Positions 1 to 4,695 of a stretch of DNA of 5,745 nt are shown piece after piece (position 1 is the first letter of the stretch; every line of letters begins with the position of its first letter). The notes beneath the pieces were generated by a model, which searched no databases, was not told the DNA's origin, and saw only the letters and a list, made by a program, of their open reading frames with translations. The DNA is from Reyranella sp. (lineage in GTDB: Bacteria; Pseudomonadota; Alphaproteobacteria; Reyranellales; Reyranellaceae). Location: the NCBI GenBank assembly GCA_004296815.1, contig SCVT01000362.1, positions 1-5,745 on the forward strand, in the 5' to 3' direction. Both the position numbers and the translations under genes were made by a program.

Positions 1-13
1 GCTCTTCCGATCT
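1..13. other. Sequencing adapter remnant (Illumina TruSeq 3' end)
   Basis: The first 13 bases, GCTCTTCCGATCT, are identical to the last 13 bases of the common Illumina TruSeq/paired-end adapter. Genomic sequence most likely begins at position 14. This identifies the left boundary as the end of an assembled contig rather than an arbitrary cut, and it means bases close to it may have low coverage. A chance match of this length placed exactly at the sequence edge is very unlikely. Confidence 0.87.
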
Positions 14-74
14 CGAGGTCGAGAAGACGGCGGACGAGATCAAGACCCGCTACCAGCGTCTCTTCAAGGTGTGA
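14..74 (+). CDS. C-terminal end of ABC transporter substrate-binding protein (partial)
   Basis: Only the last 19 full codons survive, ending in TGA at 72-74; the 5' part is beyond the contig edge. The readable tail is EVEKTADEIKTRYQRLFKV. A lysine/arginine-rich helix of the form DEIxxRYxxLF is common at the C-terminus of iron(III)-type periplasmic solute-binding proteins, and the next gene is a permease of exactly that transporter class, so this would be the periplasmic receptor delivering substrate to it. The stop codon overlaps a GTG at 71-73, the arrangement expected for a translationally coupled start of the permease. The fragment is too short for a firm family call. An ATPase subunit is the alternative, but those usually end in a beta-rich TOBE domain, unlike this helix. 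Confidence 0.5.
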
Positions 75-131
75 CCGCTGCGCCTCGATCTCTCGCGGCC
101 CATCCTCGTTGCCGTCACCGCGCTGCTCGCG

Positions 132-1754
132 GTGATGATCGTGCTGCCGGTCGGCTGGCTGGTTGTGTTCAGCCTGACCGACAAGCAGGGCGGCGCGACG
201 CTCGCCAACTTCGTGGCGCTGTTCACCGACCCCACCTTCGTCGATCCGCTGATCACCACCCTGATCATCGCCTGCTCGGTGAGCACGCTCTGCTGCCTGG
301 TCGCGGCGCCGCTCGGCTGGCTGGTGGCGCGCACCGACATGCCGCTGGCCGCGACGGTGCGGACCCTGGTGATGGCCTCGCTGGTGACGCCGCCCTTCGT
401 CGGCGCCATCGCCTGGGAGATGCTGGCCGCGCCCAACTCGGGCCTGCTGAACCAGCTCTGGCGCATGATCTCGGGCATGCCGCCTGACGAGGCGTTGTTC
501 GACATCTACAGCCTCACCGGCCTGATCTTCGTCATCTCCTGCTACACCTTCCCCTACGTCTTCATCCTCGTGGCCAACGCGCTCGATCGCATGCCGGGCG
601 AGCTCGAGGACGCCTCGTCGATGCTCGGCGCCAAGACGTGGCAGACCGCGCGCCTGATCACCGTGCCGCTCGCGCTGCCCGTCCTGCTGGCCGGCGCGCT
701 GGTCGCCTTCCTGCAGGCGCTGAACCTGTTCGGCTCGCCCGCGATCCTCGCGATCCCCGCCGGCTTCCACACACTGACGACGCGCATCTGGAGCCTGTTC
801 CAGTTCCCGCCCAAGCCCGAGCTGGCGGCCGCGGCCTCGGTGCCGCTGCTGGTGCTCACCGTGCTCCTCCTGCGCGCCCAGGCCATGGCGCTGGGCCGGC
901 GCGGCTATGCCGTGCTGGGTGGCAAGTACGGCGCGCCGCGGCAGATCGCACTCGGCTGGCTGCGCCTGCCGGCGGCGGGCCTCGCCTTGTTCGTGCTCGC
1001 CATGCCGCTCTTCCTGCCCTATGCGGCGCTCTTCAACTCGGCCTTCTCGCGCGTCGCCTCGCGCATCGTGGGCTTCGAGACCTTCACCCTGCACAACGTG
1101 AAGTTCACCTTCTTCGAGCTGAGCTCCACCGTGCCGGCGCTCAAGAACACCTTCCTGCTCGCCACCTCGACGGCGACGCTCGGCGCACTGCTCGCTCTGC
1201 TGATCGCCTACATCGTGGCGCGCAAGGCGGTGAGGGGCCATCGCGTGCTCGCGTTCCTTGCGACCGCGCCGCTCGCCATCCCGGGCATCGTGCTGGGCGT
1301 CGGCCTGTTCCTCGCCTACACGCGCCCGCCGCTGGCGCTCTACGGCACGCTCTGGATCCTGCTGATCGCCTTCGTGACCATCGAGCTGCCGGCCGCCTAC
1401 CAGCAGCTCGGCTCGGCCTTCCACGCCGTGCATCCCGAGCTGGAGGAGGCGGGCCGCATGCTGGGCGCCACGCAGCTCCGCACCTTGAAGGACATCACCG
1501 CGCCGCTGCTGCGCTCGGCGGTGATCGCGACCTGGTGCTTCATCTTCGTCGCCACCATCCGCGAGCTGTCGGCGGCGGTGATCCTGTTCACGTCGGAGAC
1601 GAAGGTCCTCTCGGTCCTGATCTTCGACCTCAAGGAGAGCGGCGACGTCGGCGCCATCGCCGTCCTCAGCCTCTCGATGGTGGCGATCACCACGCTCGTC
1701 ATCGCCGCCGCCAACCGCCTGCATGTGCGGCCGCACCTGCGGCCGACGACCTGA
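132..1754 (+). CDS. ABC transporter permease, fused two-domain iron(III)/FbpB type
   Basis: This inner-membrane channel subunit carries two tandem BPD_transp_1 permease domains in one chain of about 540 residues, the normal size for the COG1178 family (FbpB, AfuB, ThiP and aminoethylphosphonate permeases). About twelve hydrophobic segments are visible, near residues 1-14, 40-66, 74-97, 127-148, 180-200, 235-250, 275-295, 340-362, 373-395, 400-420, 465-485 and 505-525. Each half has the cytoplasmic EAA loop that docks the ATPase: ELEDASSMLGA from residue 157 and ELEEAGRMLGA from residue 436. The start is uncertain. The first standard start in frame is GTG at 132 (then ATG at 135), but this cuts the first membrane helix, and codons 78-131 (LRLDLSRPILVAVTALLAV) read as its natural beginning. 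No ATG, GTG or TTG lies between the upstream in-frame stop (72-74) and 132. The substrate could be ferric iron, thiamine or an organic compound. No ATPase gene follows. Confidence 0.92.
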   Translation: MMIVLPVGWLVVFSLTDKQGGATLANFVALFTDPTFVDPLITTLIIACSVSTLCCLVAAPLGWLVARTDMPLAATVRTLVMASLVTPPFVGAIAWEMLAAPNSGLLNQLWRMISGMPPDEALFDIYSLTGLIFVISCYTFPYVFILVANALDRMPGELEDASSMLGAKTWQTARLITVPLALPVLLAGALVAFLQALNLFGSPAILAIPAGFHTLTTRIWSLFQFPPKPELAAAASVPLLVLTVLLLRAQAMALGRRGYAVLGGKYGAPRQIALGWLRLPAAGLALFVLAMPLFLPYAALFNSAFSRVASRIVGFETFTLHNVKFTFFELSSTVPALKNTFLLATSTATLGALLALLIAYIVARKAVRGHRVLAFLATAPLAIPGIVLGVGLFLAYTRPPLALYGTLWILLIAFVTIELPAAYQQLGSAFHAVHPELEEAGRMLGATQLRTLKDITAPLLRSAVIATWCFIFVATIRELSAAVILFTSETKVLSVLIFDLKESGDVGAIAVLSLSMVAITTLVIAAANRLHVRPHLRPTT

Positions 1755-1766
1755 GGCGCGCGCGCC

Positions 1767-1787
1767 ACCTCCACGACCCGTGGAGGT
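1767..1787 (+). terminator. Hairpin after permease gene, probable terminator
   Basis: A perfect 9-bp inverted repeat, ACCTCCACG (1767-1775) and CGTGGAGGT (1779-1787), encloses a 3-nt loop and begins 12 nt after the permease stop codon. Position and stem strength suit transcription termination at the end of the ABC operon. There is no run of T downstream, so it is not a textbook intrinsic terminator; it could instead be a 3'-end stabilising stem or work with Rho. Confidence 0.45.
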
Positions 1788-2048
1788 CCGATGTCCCGCT
1801 GAACGCCCTTCACCTCTTTGTTTCCGTTGGCCTTTCCCGATGTCGCCGGGGACGGTTCGTGCGCGGCAGAAGCGTGCAAAAACCGGAATCGCTTCCAGCC
1901 GAGTCGAGGAGACACAGGTCTGCGTCGGTGCCGGCATGCGCGCCTCTCGCCAACGGGCTGATTCGACTGACGATTTGCCGGTGCCGACTCCTGGACCACT
2001 GCGAGGCTGGCAGTCGCATGGGTCTTCTGTCGGTCGTGATGCCTCATC

Positions 2049-2080
2049 GACAGGATATAGGAAATAGACGATTTCCTGTC
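2049..2080. repeat. Nested inverted repeats, candidate operator or leader hairpin
   Basis: Two perfect 7-bp inverted repeats interlock here. The outer pair is GACAGGA (2049-2055) with TCCTGTC (2074-2080). The inner pair is AGGAAAT (2059-2065) with ATTTCCT (2071-2077) around the 5-nt spacer AGACG. They share bases 2074-2077 on the right arm, so the two pairings are mutually exclusive. The right arm overlaps the -35 element of the candidate promoter, a placement typical of a repressor site. The regulator cannot be named from this. Confidence 0.4.
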
Positions 2081-2104
2081 AAGGCCGTGTGTCGCATGCA
2101 TAAA
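2076..2104 (+). promoter_or_regulatory. Candidate sigma-70-type promoter for the NlpC/P60 operon
   Basis: CTGTCA (2076-2081; four of six matches to TTGACA) is followed, after an ideal 17-nt spacer, by CATAAA (2099-2104; four of six matches to TATAAT), in the most AT-rich part of the gap. Transcription would start near 2111, giving a leader of about 110 nt before the TTG start at 2224. Both boxes are weak, so this is a plausible but unproven assignment. Confidence 0.3.
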
Positions 2105-2223
2105 AAACACAATGAAATCAAAGTATTACCGGCTGCACTCACTGTGGCAAAATTGCAACATTTGTTGGACGGGCGGAATGGCCTTCGCCACAATGGCGGG
2201 ATTGCTGATCGGGGTGCATCGCG

Positions 2224-2883
2224 TTGAGAAACAAGTTCCTGCTGCTGGCCGCTCTGGCGTCGTTCGGAACGGCGGGTGTCCTTTCTCCCGCAATGGCCCA
2301 GACCCAGGTCAAGCCGCCCCAGGTCAAGGCGGCCGCCAAGGCGAAGCCGAAGCCCGTGGTGAAGGCCGATCCTTCCGACACCTCTTCCGATCAGCTCAAT
2401 GTCAGGTGGCAGCAGGAGAACGGCGCGTACGCCGGCTTCACGCAGGCGACGCCGTCCGTGGCGGCCATTGTCCCGGCTTCCTATGCCACCGCGGCCGTCG
2501 CCAACGATTGGGGTGATCGCCTGGTCTCGCGCGCCATGAACTATCTCGGCACGCCTTATCGCTACGGCGGCACCTCGCCGAAGACGGGCTTCGACTGCAG
2601 CGGCTTCGTCTACTACCTCTACGGCGCGGTCTTCGGACAACGCATTCCGCGCATGCCGCACGAGATGGCGCGCGAGGGCCAGATCATCGCGCGCAGCGAC
2701 CTCCGGCGCGGCGACCTCGTCCTCTTCGGTTCCCGCGGCACCTACACCCATGTCGGGATCTATGCCGGCAACGACCAGTTCGTTCATGCCACGCGGCGCG
2801 GCTCGCCTGTCATGGTGACGCACATGGAGTCCAACTACTTCGAGCATCGCTTCATGACGGCGGTGAGACTGCCGCCGCAGTAA
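2224..2883 (+). CDS. Secreted NlpC/P60-family cysteine peptidase (peptidoglycan hydrolase)
   Basis: This is a 219-residue exported protein likely to cleave peptide stems of peptidoglycan, as NlpC/P60 endopeptidases usually do. Residues 1-25 form a Sec signal peptide (basic start MRNK, hydrophobic core, AMA before Q26). Residues 26 to about 60 are a Lys/Pro/Ala-rich linker, and the catalytic domain spans about 97-217. The expected triad is present: Cys125 in FDCSGF, His176 in YTHVGIYAG and His188 in FVHATRRG. Two family hallmarks, GTPYRYGG and RRGDLVLF, are also there. The start is TTG: an in-frame TGA at 2206-2208 excludes anything upstream, and the next in-frame ATG (2293) would remove the signal peptide. 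The ribosome site is weak (GGGG at 2211-2214). It appears to be the first gene of an operon, with the SDR gene 13 nt downstream. The precise bond cut is not inferable. Confidence 0.93.
   Translation: MRNKFLLLAALASFGTAGVLSPAMAQTQVKPPQVKAAAKAKPKPVVKADPSDTSSDQLNVRWQQENGAYAGFTQATPSVAAIVPASYATAAVANDWGDRLVSRAMNYLGTPYRYGGTSPKTGFDCSGFVYYLYGAVFGQRIPRMPHEMAREGQIIARSDLRRGDLVLFGSRGTYTHVGIYAGNDQFVHATRRGSPVMVTHMESNYFEHRFMTAVRLPPQ
2303..2328 (+). repeat. 11-bp direct repeat in the NlpC/P60 linker
   Basis: CCCAGGTCAAG occurs at 2303-2313 and again at 2318-2328, a 15-bp period that encodes two QVK units (QVKPPQVKAA) just after the signal peptide. It keeps the reading frame, so copy-number change would lengthen or shorten the linker by five residues. 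Confidence 0.7.
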
Positions 2884-2884
2884 C

Positions 2885-2890
2885 GGGAAG
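2885..2890 (+). promoter_or_regulatory. Ribosome binding site of the first SDR gene
   Basis: GGGAAG lies 6 nt before the ATG at 2897, inside the 13-nt gap after the NlpC/P60 stop codon. It supports this start and independent ribosome loading within the operon. Confidence 0.55.
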
Positions 2891-2896
2891 CGACCA

Positions 2897-3664
2897 ATGG
2901 GCAGGCTGGACGGGAAGATCGCGGCGGTGACGGGCGGCGCCTCCGGGATCGGCGAGGCGACGGTCAGGCGCTTCGTGGCCGAGGGCGCCAGCGTGGCCTT
3001 CTGCGATCGGGACGGCGAGCGCGGCCAGCGTGTGGCCGCCGAGCTCGAGGCCGGGGGCGCCAAGGTCGCGTTCCGCCAAGCCGATGTCGGTACCGAGGCC
3101 GCCTGCCTTGCCTTCGTCAATGGTGCCGCGGAAAAGTTCGGGCGCCTCGACATCCTCGTAAACAACGCCGGCATCCGCAAATACGAGAAGATCGACGTCG
3201 CGAGTGCGGCGAGCTGGAACGAGATCCTCAACGTCAACCTGCTGAGCTACGCCTTCTGCGCCAAGGCGGCGGTGCCGCTGATGCGTCAGGGCAAGGGCGG
3301 CGCCATCGTCAACGTCGCCTCCGTACGTTCGGTCGTCGCGGGCGGCGGCAACCTGCAGTACGACACGACCAAGGCCGCGATCGCGGGCCTGACGCGGGCG
3401 CTCGCCGCCGACCACTCGCCGGAGGGCATTCGCGTGAACGCCGTAGGCCCGGGCCCGATCTTCACGCCGTTCCATGAGCGCCGCATCGCGGCGGCCGGCG
3501 AGACCGTCGCGCAGTACAACGCAAGTGCCGCGAAAGGCACCATGCTGAAGCGTCCGGGCAGGGCCGAGGAGGTCGCTGCCGCGATCCTGTTCCTGGCCTC
3601 CGACGACGCCTCCTACGTCACCGGCGCGCTGCTGTTCGTGGACGGCGGCATGACGGCGATGTAA
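2897..3664 (+). CDS. Classical short-chain dehydrogenase/reductase (SDR)
   Basis: This cytoplasmic NAD(P)-dependent oxidoreductase of 255 residues has the normal length for a classical SDR and would interconvert an alcohol and a carbonyl; the substrate is unknown. The Rossmann nucleotide-binding motif TGGASGIG is at residues 12-19 and NNAG at 89-92. The catalytic tetrad is complete: Asn114, Ser142, Tyr155 and Lys159, with the usual 13-residue Ser-Tyr spacing and YxxxK. Asp37 at the end of the second strand suggests NAD(H) rather than NADP(H). PG at 185-186 and the C-terminal pattern YVTGALLFVDGG are typical of FabG-like members. It sits 13 nt after the NlpC/P60 gene and 27 nt before the FKBP gene, so co-transcription is likely, although no functional link is evident. 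It could be annotated as a FabG-like 3-oxoacyl-ACP reductase, but sequence motifs alone do not support that. Confidence 0.93.
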   Translation: MGRLDGKIAAVTGGASGIGEATVRRFVAEGASVAFCDRDGERGQRVAAELEAGGAKVAFRQADVGTEAACLAFVNGAAEKFGRLDILVNNAGIRKYEKIDVASAASWNEILNVNLLSYAFCAKAAVPLMRQGKGGAIVNVASVRSVVAGGGNLQYDTTKAAIAGLTRALAADHSPEGIRVNAVGPGPIFTPFHERRIAAAGETVAQYNASAAKGTMLKRPGRAEEVAAAILFLASDDASYVTGALLFVDGGMTAM

Positions 3665-3678
3665 CGCTTGAAGCGTAC

Positions 3679-3684
3679 AAGGAG
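3679..3684 (+). promoter_or_regulatory. Strong ribosome binding site deciding the FKBP start
   Basis: AAGGAG sits 7 nt before the ATG at 3692. It favours that start over an in-frame TTG at 3668, which lacks a site and would add eight basic residues ahead of the signal peptide. Confidence 0.75.
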
Positions 3685-3691
3685 CCGCCAC

Positions 3692-4141
3692 ATGTCATTG
3701 ACCCGCCGCGCCCTGATCGCGACCACTGCCCTTGCCCCTCTTGCAACTCTCGCCGCCGCCCATCCGGCTGCCGCACAAACCCAGGGAAAAGCCATGACGA
3801 CCCCATCCGGCCTGCAGATCATCGACACGACCGTCGGTACGGGCGCCAGCCCCAAGACCGGCCAGACCTGCGTCATGCACTACACCGGCTGGCTCTCCGA
3901 GGGCGGCAAGAAGGGCAAGAAGTTCGATTCGTCCGTCGACCGCGGGCAGCCCTTCGAGTTTCCCATCGGCATGAAGCGCGTCATCGGCGGCTGGGACGAG
4001 GGCGTCGCCACCATGAAGGTCGGCGGCAAGCGCACCCTGATCATTCCGCCGGAACTCGGCTACGGCGCGCGCGGCGCCGGCGGTGTCATCCCGCCCAACG
4101 CGACGCTGATCTTCGACGTCGAGCTGCTGGGCCTCAAGTAA
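3692..4141 (+). CDS. Exported FKBP-type peptidyl-prolyl cis-trans isomerase
   Basis: This 149-residue folding catalyst isomerises Xaa-Pro bonds. A signal peptide covers residues 1-28 (RR at 5-6, hydrophobic stretch, PAAA before Q29); TRRALIA resembles a twin-arginine (Tat) signal, though weakly. A single FKBP domain follows, about residues 37-148. All main pocket residues known from FKBP12 align with matching spacing: Tyr64, Phe78, Asp79, Phe88, Val97, Ile98, Trp101, Tyr124 and Phe141, so the enzyme should be active. GYGARG and IPPNATL are family signatures. The start at 3692 is chosen for its AAGGAG site. The gene lies 27 nt after the SDR gene and 2 nt before the GlcG-like gene, implying a shared transcript. 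An internal ATG at 3794 (Met35) with its own Shine-Dalgarno-like sequence could yield a cytoplasmic form. Confidence 0.94.
   Translation: MSLTRRALIATTALAPLATLAAAHPAAAQTQGKAMTTPSGLQIIDTTVGTGASPKTGQTCVMHYTGWLSEGGKKGKKFDSSVDRGQPFEFPIGMKRVIGGWDEGVATMKVGGKRTLIIPPELGYGARGAGGVIPPNATLIFDVELLGLK
3783..3796 (+). promoter_or_regulatory. Possible internal translation start in the FKBP gene
   Basis: AGGGAA (3783-3788) precedes an in-frame ATG at 3794-3796 by 5 nt. Starting there would give MTTPSGLQI and so on, a complete FKBP domain without the signal peptide, beginning where stand-alone cytoplasmic FKBPs usually begin. This may be coincidental. Confidence 0.25.
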
Positions 4142-4143
4142 GC

Positions 4144-4539
4144 ATGACCCTCACCCTCGCGGATGCCAATCGCGTGATCGCCGGCGCCATCGAGAAGGCG
4201 AACCAGCAAGGCACGAAGATGAACATCGCCGTGTGCGACGCGGGCGGTCGGCTCCTCGCCTTTCAGCGCATGGATGGCGCCATGTGGGCCGGCTCCTTCG
4301 GCAGCCAGGGCAAGGCCATGGCCTCGGCCGCCTTCGGACGCCCGAGTGGCGATCTGACACCACGGGCCGACCACCCGACCTTGCGCGGCATCGCCGCGGC
4401 CGAGGGCAATCACATGTTCTACGGCCAGGGCGCGGTGCCGATCTTTCGCAACGGCGTCCTGATCGGTGCCTGTGGCGTTGGCGGCGGGTCCGCACAAGAA
4501 GACGAGGATTGCGCCCGCGCCGGGGTTGAAAAGCTCTAA
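4144..4539 (+). CDS. GlcG/HbpS-family (DUF336) protein
   Basis: This small protein of 131 residues belongs to the GlcG/HbpS-like family (PF03928), whose members include the haem-binding HbpS and the GlcG product of glycolate loci; most are of unknown function. Family features in order are IAVCDAGGRLLAFQRMDGA (residues 28-46), a KAMASAAF helix (57-64), GAVPIFRNGVLIGACGVGGG (96-115) and the acidic DED helix near the end (120-122). No signal peptide is seen, so it is probably cytoplasmic. The length is slightly below the roughly 140 residues common in the family, with a short C-terminus but no obvious break. Its ATG lies 2 nt after the FKBP stop codon and has no clear ribosome site of its own, suggesting translational coupling. 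Whether it binds haem or another ligand cannot be decided here. Confidence 0.88.
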   Translation: MTLTLADANRVIAGAIEKANQQGTKMNIAVCDAGGRLLAFQRMDGAMWAGSFGSQGKAMASAAFGRPSGDLTPRADHPTLRGIAAAEGNHMFYGQGAVPIFRNGVLIGACGVGGGSAQEDEDCARAGVEKL

Positions 4540-4695
4540 GGCCCCGCGACTATGTAGGTCCGCACTTCGAGGCAAGCGCACAATCCAACCTACGCAACTA
4601 TTCGATCTCGGTGCAAGTTTCAAAATTGATCCCGGCGGTGATTTCGCAAGACTGTGGGTGACCGCAAAGAGGTTTGCACCGGGGGGCGAAAGCGC
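4540..4695. other. 156-bp intergenic gap with possible stem-loop
   Basis: The gap separates the four-gene operon from the second SDR gene and is more AT-rich in its middle (about 4585-4635). GTAGGT (4554-4559) can pair with ACCTAC (4588-4593), and an imperfect inner stem (CTT 4565-4567 with AAG 4574-4576, plus flanking GC pairs) lies between them, so a terminator-like fold soon after the GlcG stop is conceivable. No T-run follows and I see no clear -35/-10 pair, although a promoter for the second SDR is expected here if it is transcribed separately. Confidence 0.3.

Larger units (their letters stand above)
1755..2223. other. 469-bp intergenic region without a convincing gene
   Basis: This gap separates the ABC operon from the NlpC/P60 gene. 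Open frames cross it on both strands (plus 1723-2067, minus 1810-2019, and longer ones entering from coding DNA), but their products are arginine/proline/serine-rich and match no family I recognise. The first part holds the hairpin after the permease. The last 180 bp are clearly more AT-rich than the flanking genes and contain nested inverted repeats (2049-2080), a candidate promoter (2076-2104) and a small stem-loop, CGCCA/TGGCG with loop CAA (2186-2198), just before the translation start. I see no tRNA, rRNA or recognisable riboswitch. The 1790-2040 part remains unexplained and could hide a small RNA. Confidence 0.6.

Noticed and set aside
1723..2067. Plus-strand open frame of 114 codons covering much of the intergenic region
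   Set aside because: It begins inside the permease gene, has no ribosome site and yields an Arg/Pro/Ser-rich product without similarity I can recognise.
638..2227. Long plus-strand open frame of 529 codons overlapping the permease
   Set aside because: It is in another frame of the permease gene, and its product is an Arg/Ala/His/Pro-rich string with no family motif; a typical high-GC shadow.
2382..2392. Second adapter-like string, CTCTTCCGATC, inside the NlpC/P60 gene
   Set aside because: Eleven bases match the adapter, but the flanking bases differ (C before it by one, A after it), the frame is uninterrupted and it encodes a plausible linker (TSSDQ). Most likely chance, although read mapping could exclude a chimeric join.
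2112..2516. Plus-strand open frame starting with ATG in the AT-rich gap
   Set aside because: It runs out of frame into the NlpC/P60 gene, and its product becomes Gly/Arg-rich with no domain. Its start region is better explained as leader sequence.
2044..3237. Minus-strand open frame of 397 codons
   Set aside because: It is antisense to the NlpC/P60 and SDR genes, both of which have intact catalytic motifs; its own product is low-complexity and arginine-rich.
3668..3691. TTG start for the FKBP gene
   Set aside because: It would add eight residues including four basic ones and a histidine before the signal peptide, and the strong AAGGAG lies downstream of it, correctly spaced for the ATG at 3692.
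4654..4695. Upstream GTG start for the second SDR
   Set aside because: It would add 14 residues (MGDRKEVCTGGRKR) ahead of the first strand; the ATG at 4696 places the TGxxxGIG motif at the standard residue 12.
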